Notes: generated by a model from the letters alone, not told the origin. DNA of 64,000 nt from Myotis daubentonii (GCF_963259705.1 NC_081849.1:60236093-60300092); one strand, 5' to 3'; positions 10,338-20,025 are shown, numbered from the stretch's first letter. Numbers and translations are program-made.

Positions 10338-11609
10338 GTGCTCTCAAGGAAGACCTTAATTATGATAAAAAAAAAAAAGAGAGAGAGATCCTCAATACCA
10401 GATATCAAGTTGTATTACAAAGTCACTGTTCTCAAAACTGCCTGGTACTGGCACAAGAATAGGCATATAGATCAATGGAATAGAATAGAGAGCCCAGAAA
10501 TCGGCCCAAACCAATATGCTCAATTAATATTTGACAAAGGAGGCAAGAACATACAATGGAGCCAAGATAGTCTCTTCAATAAATGGTGTTGGGAAAATTG
10601 GACAGATATATGCAAGAAAATGAAACTAGACCACCAACTTACACCATACACAAAAATAAACTCAAAATGGATAAAGGACTTAAATGTACGACAGGAAACC
10701 ATAAAAATTCTAGAAGAATCCAAAGGCAAGAAAATCTCAGACATATGCCGAAGCAATTTCTTCACTGATACAGCTCCTAGGGCACTTGAAACTAAAGAAA
10801 AAATGAACAAATGGGACTACATCAAAATAAAAAGCTTCTGCACAGCAAAAGAAACCATCAACAAAACAACGAGAAAACCCACTGTGTGGGAAAACATATT
10901 TGCCAATGACATATCTGATAAGGGCCTAATCTCCAAAATTTATAGGGAACTCATACAACTTAACAAAAGGAAGATAAACAATCCAATCAAAAAATGGGCA
11001 AAGGACCTAAATAGACACCTTTCAAAAGAGGACATTCAGAAAGCCAAGAGACATATGAAAACATGCTCAAAGTCACTAATCATCCGAGAGATGCAAATCA
11101 AAACAGCAATGAGGTACCATCTCACACCTGTCAGACTGGCTATCATCAACAAATCAACAAACGGCAAGTGCTGGAGAGGATGTGGAGAAAAAGGAACACT
11201 TGTGCACTGCTGGTGGGAATGCAGACTGGTGCAGCCACTATGGAAGACAGTATGGAGTTTCCTTAAAAAACTGAAAATGGAACTCCCATTTGACCCTGTG
11301 ATCCCACTTCTAGGAATATATCCCAAGAAACCAGAAACACCAATCAGAAAGGATATATGCACCCCTATGTTCATAGCAGCACAATTCACCATAGCTAAGA
11401 TCTGGAAACAGCCTAAGTGCCCATCAGTAGATGAATGGATTAGAAAACTGTGGTACATCTACACGATGGAATACTATGCTGCTGTAAAAAGGAAGGAACT
11501 CTTACCATTTGCAACGTCATGGATGGAACTGGAGAGCATTATGCTAAGTGAAATAAGCCAGTCAATAAAGGAAAAATACCACATGATCTCATTCATTCAT
11601 GGACAATAG
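10338..11609 (+). pseudogene. L1 ORF2 protein, C-terminal part
   Basis: An open frame of 423 codons. From about codon 19 it is the C-terminal region of L1 ORF2p, the LINE-1 endonuclease/reverse transcriptase. The endonuclease and RT catalytic domains are absent because the element is 5'-truncated. Visible landmarks are [10 protein letters not shown], the cysteine-rich motif with spacing C-x3-C-x7-H-x4-C (CWRGC, then HCWWEC), [12 protein letters not shown] and the terminal [11 protein letters not shown] block. The first ~18 codons, including the ATG, come from A-rich flanking DNA, so this start is chance. No function in replication is expected without the RT. Confidence 0.85.
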
Positions 11610-11882
11610 AGACCATTCTAAACTTTTGAACAATAATAGATACAGAGGCAGAGCTGCCTCAAACAGATTGTCAAACTGCAGCGGGAAGGCCGGGGAGGGT
11701 TGGGGGGCAGGAGGTAGGGGGGTAAGAGATCAACTAAAGGACTTGTATGCATGCATATAAGCATAACCAATGGACATAAGACACTGGGTGATAGGGGAGG
11801 CTAGGGGACTGTCTAGGGCGGGGGGATAAAATGGATACATATGTAATACCCTTTGTAATACTTTAAGCAATAAAAAAAAAAA
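10391..11882 (+). mobile_element. Young 5'-truncated L1
   Basis: Begins in ORF2, runs through an uninterrupted frame to the stop at 11607-11609, then the GC-rich 3' UTR ('actaaaggacttgtatgcat', 'taagcataaccaatgg') and a poly(A) at 11871-11882. An A-run plus GAGAGAGATCCT on both sides (ending about 10390 and 11902) looks like the target-site duplication. The open frame suggests recent insertion. Confidence 0.88.
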
Positions 11883-11894
11883 AGAGAGAGAGAG

Positions 11895-12079
11895 AGATCC
11901 TGGCATTTCCCCTACCATTGAAAAGGAAGCACATGTATCTAAATTTTTAGATGAAATTTCAAATAAGGAAGTAGGATCAAAAAATGTAAATGTCTTTTAT
12001 ATGGGCTCAAAAAGCAGTCTAACAGAAAAGCTTTGCTTTCTACTTGCTAAAAATGATGAACCTGTGCGATTCATGTGCA
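11895..12079 (+). repeat. Left arm of inverted duplication 2
   Basis: From 'agatcctggcatttcccc' to 'gattcatgtgca' it matches 12913-13310 in reverse complement with high identity by eye, once the Ves SINE in the right arm is removed. Shared blocks include 'gatgaaatttcaaataagga' and 'tttctacttgc(t/c)aaaa' with 'atgatgaacctgt'. The young L1 is inserted at its outer edge. Confidence 0.85.
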
Positions 12080-12912
12080 TGAACTGAATGACTATATTAG
12101 TGAGTGTTTCTGCTACTTATTTCTCATGCCATTTTTGCATCTAGTAACTGGTTACAGCAAGGGTATAAAAAATGAGGAACTGAGAAGAAGAGTCATACCC
12201 ACTTTGTAAAAGCAATTGAACATTGTACATTGCTTCATTTCTCAGGAGATATTTGGCTTGAAGTAGTGCAAAATTGAGACATCATGATAAAGGTTACTTA
12301 AGGTCAACTGTCTAAGAGAAGGATGATGTAGAAGGTTGATTGAATCATGGACCATCTGCCTCCTTACTTTTCTCATTTCATGGCTAGCTTTTCTTTTCTC
12401 CCAGCCTGCTTCTTAGGCAATAAATTTTAAGGAAAAGACAAGTGAACTTACTCCTCCTTTTTCTGCCCAGCTAACTTCTACTTCATACAGTCATAACTGT
12501 ACCCTCATGGCAGAACACTGTAGAGAAAACAATCAAGATGCCCAACATTTGGGCCTATTGCCCTTTCATGCAAGAAATTTCAACATGCCCTAGGTAAACC
12601 TAACTCTCTGTGCTTAGTATTTACTTCATCTCCCAGGCTATATTTCTATGTTTTGGTCTATTTTCTCATTGACATCCTTCCTTATTCACCAAAGGAGTTG
12701 GGACACCTTAAAGTCAGAGTATGCCCAGTAATTATTATTATGTAATATTAATGAAAAGAGAGGATCTGGACATACAGGCATGCAAATAGACCACCCAGAC
12801 CAAATCTATTAGTATGTAGATCATATAATCCACCATAACTTCTTTAGTTGGGTTTCTAAGTTTCTAGGTAAAGTAAAAGGGGAGTGTAATCACACAATTC
12901 TCATTTTGGAAT
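12080..12912. other. Spacer of inverted duplication 2
   Basis: About 830 bp between the arms. No gene or repeat recognised. Confidence 0.5.
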
Positions 12913-13310
12913 TGCACATGAATCTTACAGGTTCATCATTTTTGGCAAGTAGAAAGCATAGATTTTCTGTGAGACTTCTTTTTGAGGCCATATAAAAGAC
13001 ATCTGCAGCCCTAACCGGTTTGGCTCAGTGGACAGAACGTCAGCCTGCAGACTTAAGGGTCCCAGGTTCGATTCTGGTCAAGGGCATGTACCTTGGTTGT
13101 GGGCACATCCCCAGTAGGGAGTGTGCAGGAGGCAGCTGATCGATGTTTCTAACTGTCTATCCCTTTCCCTTCCTCTCTGTAAAAAATCAAGAAAATATAT
13201 TTTTTAAAAAGACATTTGCATTTTCTGATCCTATTTCCTTATTTGAAATTTCATCTAAAAAATCAGATACATGTACTTCCTTTTAAATGGTGGGGAATAT
13301 TCTAGGATCT
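12913..13310 (-). repeat. Right arm of inverted duplication 2
   Basis: Reverse-complement partner of 11895-12079, split by the Ves SINE at 13008-13205. The SINE is missing from the left arm, so it arrived after the duplication. Confidence 0.85.
13008..13205 (+). mobile_element. Ves SINE, near full length
   Basis: Head 'gccctaaccggtttggctca' with A box, B box 'ggttcgattctggtc', body 'ggaggcagctgatcgatgtt' and an A-rich end. Flanked by AAAAGACAT(C/T)TGCA at about 12994-13007 and 13206-13219, a 14-bp duplication with one mismatch. Derived from a tRNA; it is not a tRNA gene. Confidence 0.93.
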
Positions 13311-14516
13311 CATAAGTCAGGTTCTCTAGGAAGGAGATTTCTAGGCAGAGATTTATATTCAGGAAGATTACTAAGGAGGGCTCTTGGAATTAGTTCCTAT
13401 GGGTTAGTGAGGGAAGTCTAATGGGTAGAGAGAAGCCAACAAACAAGGGCTCCCCAGTGGGAAGCACTGAAGCTGGGTGGCTGTGCAGGGTTGTCTCACT
13501 TGGATAACACAAGTCTTTATATCTCTTACCCAAATCCCCTCAAAATGGGCCATCATTGATTCAGACTGTTTCTGAAAAGTGGAATAATGTTGGGCCAGGT
13601 CACTCTCTTCAGCGGAAGAAAATTGGGGATGGGTGGGAAGGGTCTTAGCTGTCAATTCTCCCAGAACTTTGCTATGTGTGCTTCAATCCTGATAATAATC
13701 AATTTGGACTATACCCCTTACTGTTCACTTAGAAAAGAAAGAAAACAGATAACTCTCTCTGGGAAAGCGAAGTGATGCCAAAACAGGATGAAAAATATAT
13801 TACTTTTCATTACTTGGTATATATAGAAAACTGAGTAATATGATGGAAAAAATTTTCATCAACAGCCCTACAGGAAACACAGTTAATAGATTTCATGGGG
13901 CTCTTGCTAATAGAATAACATTAAAAATGCCTCTCCAGGAAAGTGATTCTGTAAGTGGCTAACCACAAATAACCCTGGGACCTAGTCTTCTGGTGATCCA
14001 GCTTCATTAATGAATTTGTCCCTTTATTCAACAAATATTTACTGAGTGCCAGGCATTATGCTCTGCATAAGAAATATCATATGGGAAAGATCCCATAGAT
14101 ATTACAGATGTTAATCAAAACAATCACATGAACAAATGTGAAATCACATCTTTGATAATTGCACATAGACTCACTCTCCAATTTTATCAAAGTTTCTAAT
14201 AATAGAAATTGACCTGGTTATGGAGGTACAAGATGCTTCGTTGAGTGATTATTTTTCCAAAGGCTAAGGGAAAAGTAGGAACTAGCCATAAAAGGGCAAC
14301 ACACCTGGTGTTAGAAAGACCCATAGGAAGCCAAGAAGGCAGGTGTGGCTGGAGTACAGACAGATGCTGGGAGTGAACTTGGAAGAAGATAAGAACATAG
14401 AATTAGGAGAACACAGCCCTAATAAATTACAGTAAGAAATGTGGTCTGCATCTATAAAAGAATAGGAAAATCATTCAAGCATTTAAAACAAAAGCACTGA
14501 GTGAGGGGCTACTGAC
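13311..14516. other. Unassigned sequence with weak old-repeat signals
   Basis: A stretch near 13311-13480 ('ggttctctaggaaggag', 'gggttagtgagggaag') and 'ttattcaacaaatatttact' at 14025-14044 resemble ancient mammalian repeats, but I cannot name a family. No gene seen. Confidence 0.4.
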
Positions 14517-14779
14517 AGTTCACAGTGGGTCATACTCAATTGAGTCAAACAATGAGGCTGAAAATATAGATCTGAACCTATGATGGACATATATTTGCCT
14601 GCACAATACCACCTCTCATCTTCAAATGGCTTTTCCATTTAATCTTCTTCAATCCACATGGTTTATATATAATTAATCACAGGTTTCAACAATCAAAGTA
14701 TCTTCTCCCCCAAACATATATATACATATAGGATTGAGAACCAGCCAGGTCTGTTAGGGGCCTAAGAAATTGTTACCTC

Positions 14780-14871
14780 AGACAACAGGGGGGTGAGGGC
14801 ATGAGTGGGGGTTATGGGGGATAATGTGGGTATAAGGACACATATGTAATAACTTAATAAAATTTTAAAAA
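14780..14871 (+). mobile_element. Short L1 3' UTR insertion with exact 16-bp duplication
   Basis: About 90 bp of L1 3' UTR ('gacaacaggggggtgagggc' to 'cacatatgtaataacttaat') ending in an A-rich tail. AAGAAATTGTTACCTC at 14764-14779 and 14872-14887 is an exact target-site duplication. A very short but clean retrotransposition event. Confidence 0.92.
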
Positions 14872-14942
14872 AAGAAATTGTTACCTCTATGAGGGCAGAG
14901 ACCAAAGTTGTTTTTTCATTGCATTATATAAAAGAATTAGCC

Positions 14943-15180
14943 CAACCCTAGCCGTTTGACTCAGTGGATAGAGTGTCAGCCTGCAGACCAAAGGATCCCA
15001 AGTTCAATTCTGGTGAAAGGCACATACCTTGGTTGTAGGCTCTTCCCAAGCCCGGGCCCTGGTCGGGGCTCGTGCAGGAGACAACCAATTGATGTGCTTC
15101 TCTCACATCGGTATTTCTCTCTGTCTTTCCCTCTCTCTCCCACTCCCCCTAAAAATCAATGGAAAATTTTCCTCAGGCAA
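14943..15180 (+). mobile_element. Ves SINE, long subtype
   Basis: Head 'accctagccgtttgactcag', B box 'agttcaattctggtg', 'gcaggagacaaccaattgat', CT-rich body, and the longer tail 'tttcctcaggcaaggattaa'. A (TAAC)n tract has grown from the tail. Confidence 0.88.
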
Positions 15181-15212
15181 GGATTAACCAACCAACCAAT
15201 CAATCAATCAAT

Positions 15213-15259
<47 letters not shown>

Positions 15260-15272
15260 TTAACTAATTAAA
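15181..15272. repeat. (TAAC)n/(TCAA)n microsatellite in a SINE tail
   Basis: Tetranucleotide runs, 'caatcaatcaatca' then 'aactaactaactaac', continuing from the SINE's 'ggattaaccaacc' tail. Confidence 0.93.
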
Positions 15273-15288
15273 ATAAAAGAGTCTGCAC

Positions 15289-15565
15289 AGCCCTAGCTGG
15301 TTGCTCAATGGATAGAATGGTGGCTGATGGACTGAAGGGTCCCAGGTTCAATTCCAGTGAAGGGCACATACCTCGGTCCAGGCTCTATCCCTGGTCCTGG
15401 TAGGGACATGTACAAGAGGCCACCAATTGATGTGTCTCTCTCAATCAATGTTTCTCTCTTTCTGTCTCTCCCCTCTCCTCCACCTTCTCTAAAAGTCAAT
15501 GGAAAAATATCCTCCAGTGAGGGTTAACAACACCAACCAAAAAAAAAAAAAACAAAAAAAAAAAC
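15289..15565 (+). mobile_element. Ves SINE, long subtype
   Basis: Head 'agccctagctggttgctcaa', B box 'aggttcaattccagtgaag', 'gaggccaccaattgatgtgt', then 'aatatcctccagtgagggtt' and an A-rich end. Second SINE of a head-to-tail pair inserted in the forward duplication arm. Confidence 0.88.
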
Positions 15566-16063
15566 GCCCAGCACAGTTTCTGACAAAGTGAATACTCATA
15601 AAATATTTTCCAATTGCCTTATTCTGGGCTCTCCACAATCTAGCCCTGGATTAGTCAGTGCTCTTGTGATTTCAAATGACAAAAACTCATCTTAAACCAG
15701 TTTATGCTAAAGAATTTTGGGTTTAACAAAACATAACAGTCTAAAGTTACTCTGATTTCATAGAAATAGGTGGATTCAAATGTTCAAATATTATCAGATA
15801 TCAAGTTTTCCTTCCTCCCTCCCTTCCTTCCTTACTATCCTTCCTTCCTTCTTTCCCTCTACTCTACTTCTTTTTCTACTTCAACTCTGATTTCTTCTGT
15901 ATTTCTAGTAGAATTCTCTACATGGGAGATGTCCAGGGGCACCTCCAATATCTTCTATATGATCCTTAAATCTTAAATATCTATGAAAGAATCTTTTCCC
16001 CTGAAAGTGCCAACAAAATCCTACAGAGCAGTCTAAATGGTTTATTCCTGTAGGGAGATTATA

Positions 16064-16277
16064 TATATGTGTGTGTGTGTTTGGGGGGATTACTTTATTG
16101 AAACCTGTGACTATTTCTATACAAACCATGTGAATTGAGGAAGATTAAATGGAAAACTAGGGGGCCAAGCCATTTCAAACTGGGAGGTGGTATTGTGCAG
16201 GCAAATGTCCATCATAGGCTCAAATCTATATTTTCAGCCTTACTGTTTGACTCAATGGAGTATGACTCACTCTGAAC
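16064..16277 (-). repeat. Displaced reverse copy of block a
   Basis: Reverse complement of 14517-14722 ('tatgatggacat', 'tttgcctgcacaataccacc', 'ttttccatttaatctt'). It starts at a (GT)n tract (16070-16081) and ends exactly at the SPIN element. In a simple inverted duplication it should lie beyond 17480, so it has moved or been copied separately. Confidence 0.82.
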
Positions 16278-16497
16278 CAGTGGTTCTCAACATTCCTAAT
16301 GCCACTTCCTAATACAGTTCCTCATGTTGTGGTGACCCCCAATTTCATTGTTACAAATTGAACATAATTAAAGCATAGTGAGTAATCACAAAAACAATAT
16401 GTAATTATATATGTGTTTTCCGATGGTCTTAGGCGACCCCTGTGAAAGGGTCTTTTGAACTCCAAAGGGTTCAGGACCCACAGGTTGAGAACCGCTG
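16278..16497 (-). mobile_element. SPIN (SPACE INVADERS) hAT element, non-autonomous
   Basis: The ends CAGTGGTTCTCAAC and GTTGAGAACCGCTG are the SPIN terminal repeats. The interior matches SPIN ('acaattgaacataatt'-type block 'caaattgaacataattaaag', 'atatatgtgttttccgatgg', 'cttaggcgacccctgtgaaa'). The 220-bp copy has an internal deletion and encodes no transposase. SPIN is a well-known case of horizontal transfer among tetrapods, bats included. The flanking 8-mers (CTCTGAAC, CAACTAAT) do not match, so no target duplication is visible. Confidence 0.9.
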
Positions 16498-16664
16498 CAA
16501 CTAATTGCTGACCTGTGACTATTCTGCATCCTTTCATCTCTATCTATTTTCCCAAAATATTCTCTTGGCTTAAGATTCCCTAGAATTGTTCCTCATTCAA
16601 GTCAACTTATAATCATTCATTTTACTGTTCAATTAAAAATGATCTGTTTGCAGGTTTGTTTTTT

Positions 16665-16795
16665 AAGTTGTGGTAAAAATACATACCATGAACTTTAGCA
16701 TTTTTATCATTTCTAGGCATACAGTTTAGTAATGATAAGTATATTCACATTGCTGTGAAATACTAATCTCTAAAAAATTTTTATCTTGAAAAACT
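16665..16795 (-). mobile_element. Old L1 3'-end fragment
   Basis: 'tgtggtaaaaatacatacca', 'ggcatacagtttagtaatga' and 'attcacattgctgtgaaata' resemble the antisense of old L1 3' ends. It lies between the displaced block a and reverse block c. The preceding stretch 16498-16664 is unassigned. Confidence 0.5.
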
Positions 16796-16798
16796 GAA

Positions 16799-17475
16799 AC
16801 TCTCTAGGATTTTGCTGGTATTATCAGGGAAAGAGACTCTCTCTTCTATTGATACTTAAGATTAAAGACCATGTAGAACTAGAGATGCCCCTGGACATCT
16901 TCTCTCATGTAGAGAATTTTACTGAAAATACAGAGGAAATCAGAGGTTGAAGTAGGAAAAAAAAAGAAAAGGGAAGGAAGGAAGGAAGGAAGGAAGGAAG
17001 GAAGGAAGGAAGGAAGGAAGGAAGGGAGGGAGGGAGGGAGGGAGGGAGGGAGGGAGGGAGGGAGGGAGGGAGGGAGGGAGGGAGGGAGGGAGGGAGGGAA
17101 GGTGGGAAGGTGAAGGAGGGAGAAACGAAAACTTGATACCTAATAATATTGTTTGAACATTTGAATCCACCTATATCTATGACATCAGAACAACTTTAGA
17201 CTGTCATGTTTTGTTAAACCCAAAATTCCCTTCTTTAGCATAAACTGGCCTAAGATGAGTTTTTGTCATGTGAAATCACAAGAGCACTTACTAATCCAGG
17301 GCTAGATTGTGGAGATCCCAGAATAAGTCAATTGGAAAATATTTTATGAGTATTCACTTTGTCAGACACTGTGCTGAATCCTTTATATAATGCAATGAAA
17401 AAACAACTTAGGTCCCTAAATTCATGGAGGTAATAATTTCTTTGATTCCTAACAGAGACCTGGCTGGGTCTCATC

Positions 17476-17480
<5 letters not shown>
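16799..17480 (-). repeat. Reverse arm of inverted duplication 3 (blocks c-b)
   Basis: Reverse complement of 15568-16028 and of 14737-14942 without their later insertions ('aaaacttgatacctaataat', 'gtcatgttttgttaaaccca', 'cactttgtcagacactgtgc'). It ends at a (GT)n tract beyond which block a would be expected. The purine tract at 16967-17100 corresponds to a much shorter CCTT tract at 15811-15870 in the forward arm. Confidence 0.88.
16967..17100. repeat. (GGAA)n-(GGGA)n purine tract
   Basis: About 134 bp of almost pure purine, GGAA units followed by GGGA units. Such mirror-symmetric polypurine can form triplex DNA; that is a property of the class, not shown here. Confidence 0.97.

Positions 17481-17521
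<41 letters not shown>
17479..17521. repeat. (GT)n microsatellite
   Basis: About 21 GT units at the outer end of the reverse arm of inverted duplication 3. Confidence 0.97.
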
Positions 17522-17526
<5 letters not shown>

Positions 17527-17704
17527 CAAGCACAGCCACCATATTTGGTAACAAATGATCCACTGATGTAGAAGGGCACATCCCCACTTTCCTAATGAAA
17601 ACTTGGGTTGCATATTAAAACGAAGAAGAAGAAGGGAATAAAAGAGCATAAGCATCCCTCAAAGCTACCTAATTAGAATCCCTAAAGGTGGAACCTGAAA
17701 GTAT

Positions 17705-18062
17705 TTTTATTTTTATTTTTTAAATTTATTGGGATGACATTGGTCAACATGAACATATAGGTTTCAGGTGTGGGTTTCTGTGTTACAAGATCTGAATATT
17801 GCTCCTTGTGCCCACCACCCAAAGTCAAATCTTCTCCTGTCACCATATATTAGTATCCCTTTCTTCCCCACCCCCTTCCATCTGGCAACTACCACACTAC
17901 TATTTGTGTCCACGAATTTCAGATTTATATCCCACATATGAGTGAAATTATATGGCTCTTAGCTTTTTCTCACTGACTTATTTCACTTAGCATAATGTTC
18001 TCAAGGTCCATCCATGTTGTTAAAAGTTACACTATTTCATCCTTTCTTAAGGCTGAGAAGTA
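17705..18062 (-). mobile_element. L1 3'-end fragment, antisense
   Basis: 'ttattgggatgacattggtc', 'gtttcaggtgtgggtttctg', 'gtgcccaccacccaaagtca' and 'acttatttcacttagcataa' are the antisense of the L1 3' UTR and ORF2 end. Reading frames are broken. Confidence 0.72.
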
Positions 18063-18778
18063 TTTTTAAACTTTAGCTGTCCAAGGTGATTCTTATCACC
18101 AAGAAGTTTGGGGAATGCTGATCTTGCTATTTAATGTGGGTTCCTTGGATCACTGTCAATGACATCACCTGGGAACTTGTTAAAAACATAGCATCTCAAC
18201 CCTTCCCAGACCCAGTAAATCAAGATCTTCCTATAATATTTTAATAAGAATAGCTTCTATTACATGGAAATTTTTTATCTGAAAATCAGCGGCAAGGGGA
18301 AAGAAATCTGAGAGCTTACTCAGATTCACTTTCCAACAAAATCCTTTTGTTTCAAAGTCAAGGTGACATCAAGTAAAAATTAGATATTCATATACACCAT
18401 TCATGATGTGTGTATATGAATGGTGCCCTCAGAAACTGTCAAGCAACAACCCTGGATTCAGTGCAACTTAGAGATTCATTCAGAGTCAAGCTCTAAAAAT
18501 GGAACCTGGTAACTGCTTTGAAGAGATAAGGAGACCCACTTCCATTTTTGATAACAAGATAATTAAAAGTGATGATGTGTAAACATAGGGACGTCTTTTC
18601 TCTTTGAGGAAAGTTTCTTCTAATCATTAACAGAGACATTGCAAAGTAGCAAATATACAACAATATAATACAAAATATGAAGATAAAATAGTTTCTGCTT
18701 TTAACTCATTCACTTGTTTTTACATTTAGTTTATCTTATGGACCTAGAACTTGCTTTCCCAGGCTCTCATAGTGACAA
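18063..18778. other. Unassigned sequence with a small hairpin
   Basis: No gene or repeat recognised. It holds a perfect 12-bp stem at 18386-18397/18410-18421. Confidence 0.5.
18386..18421. repeat. Short perfect inverted repeat
   Basis: ATTCATATACAC and GTGTATATGAAT around a 12-nt loop. An overlapping 10-bp pair (CACCATTCAT with ATGAATGGTG) gives a second possible stem. Confidence 0.85.
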
Positions 18779-18970
18779 TCCTATATAATAAAAGGCTAAT
18801 ATGCAAACTGTCCCCTCGACCGGGGGTTCAACCGGGAGTTTGACCAGGGGGCAGGGCCAGCCGGCCAATTGCCCGCAACCCCTCCCCCAGGACAGCCTGG
18901 CCCAATCAGCCCCGATCGGGGCATGCTGGCCAGACCCCACCCGTGCAGAATTCATGCACCAGGCCTCTAG
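18779..18970 (+). mobile_element. HeliBat-type Helitron, short
   Basis: 5' TCCTATATAATAAAAGGC, 3' 'gtgcagaattcatgcaccag' then 'gcctctag'. The 192-bp body is GC-rich ('cccgatcggggcatgctggc') and non-coding. Confidence 0.9.
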
Positions 18971-19070
18971 TTTGCCATATTTATACATTTTCAGATGAAG
19001 GAAGTATCATCATATGGCAACTCTTAGGAACCCTTCAGCCTTATTTTGCAGGACTTTGAACAGCATAGGG

Positions 19071-19297
19071 CATTGATGGTGAACCTATGACACGCATGTC
19101 AGAGGTGACACATGAACTCATTTTTTTGGTTGATTTTTCTTTGTTAAATGGCATTTAAATATATAAAATAAATATCAAAATATAAGTCTTTGTGTTACTA
19201 TGGTTGCAAAGATCAAAAAAGTTCTATATGTGACACGGCACCAGAGTTAAGTTAGGGTTTTTCTGACACGCCAAGCTCAAAAGGTTTGCCATCACTG
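19071..19297 (-). mobile_element. Non-autonomous hAT element with exact 8-bp duplication
   Basis: Ends CATTGATGGTGAACC and GGTTTGCCATCACTG form imperfect terminal repeats. GCATAGGG at 19063-19070 and 19298-19305 is an exact 8-bp duplication, the hAT hallmark. The body matches the element at 32673-32907. Confidence 0.92.
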
Positions 19298-19379
19298 GCA
19301 TAGGGGCAGCGGGTACACATTTTACCTCTCAAGGTACCTATAAAGTCTCAGCTGCTATAAAGTCTTTCTTAATTAAGAG

Positions 19380-20025
19380 CCTGGATACTGGAGCCCATCT
19401 ACCAGGTTTATATCTGACTCTCCCACTAACTAGCTATACAAACTCAAGCCAGTTACTTATCCTCTCTGTGTCTCTTTTTCATCTATATAATGGGTGATAG
19501 TAATGGAATTTTTGTCAAGACTATAGAGAGTCCTAGATTTTACCTTATTGAAGCTCACAAATAAACTTGCTGAGTTTCATGTATACTGACAGAGGACACA
19601 AGATTCCTCAATCAGAGACAAGATTTTATTACACACAGCAAAAGCAATAGTCACAGCAACAGCATTGCTGTGTCAATTCCCTGAACCAAGTTTCTCGCGG
19701 CACTGAAGGTTTGTCTAGACAAATGCCTACACACAGTGCATTGTATTGTAGAAGAGGAATACTGGGCTGGGGAAATTGCTGCTTTATGGCAGTCTCTTAG
19801 AAATCCTATTCTTTGTTCCAGAGCAAGATATTACCAAAGCTCCCAAGGTTGTCACTATATCAGCGCCTTGCATTCTTGACATTCCCAGCAAGATGAGTAG
19901 CAATGCAAGAGACACATGGAGGACAGTCTCCAACAGGTTGTTGGAAGGGTTGAATGAGTTAACATATGCAAGGGGATAGGAAGACTAATAACTCTGTATA
20001 AATATTAGTTATTAGTAGTAGTCAA
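19380..20025 (+). mobile_element. MIR SINE split by an LTR-like insertion
   Basis: MIR-like left part 19380-19500 ('actaactagctatacaaact', 'cctctctgtgtctctttttc') and right part about 19935-20025 ('gttggaagggttgaatgagt', 'taacatatgcaagg'). The pieces are separated by about 0.4 kb of unrelated sequence. Confidence 0.65.
19545..19930 (-). mobile_element. Possible solo LTR, antisense
   Basis: Read on the minus strand it holds AATAAAATCTTGTC, like an LTR polyadenylation region, and it interrupts the MIR. No boundaries or target duplication could be fixed, so the class is uncertain. Confidence 0.35.

Larger units (their letters stand above)
14517..16028 (+). repeat. Forward arm of inverted duplication 3 (blocks a-b-c)
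   Basis: Three blocks recur nearby in reverse complement: a (14517-14722 with 16064-16277), b (14737-14942 with about 17375-17480) and c (15568-16028 with 16799-17374). A 3' L1 fragment splits b, and two Ves SINEs lie between b and c; none of these is in the reverse copies. Shared strings include 'gttgttttttcattgcatta' (b) and 'gaatactcataaaatatttt' (c). Confidence 0.88.

Noticed and set aside
10520..11458. Antisense frames opposite L1 ORF2
   Set aside because: Shadows of the ORF2 coding strand.
13008..13205. tRNA gene
   Set aside because: A and B boxes are present but the sequence continues into a SINE body and A-rich tail with target duplications; the acceptor stem does not close. The same holds for the other Ves copies.
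16940..17170. Proline/serine-rich antisense frame
   Set aside because: Translation of the GGAA/GGGA tract.
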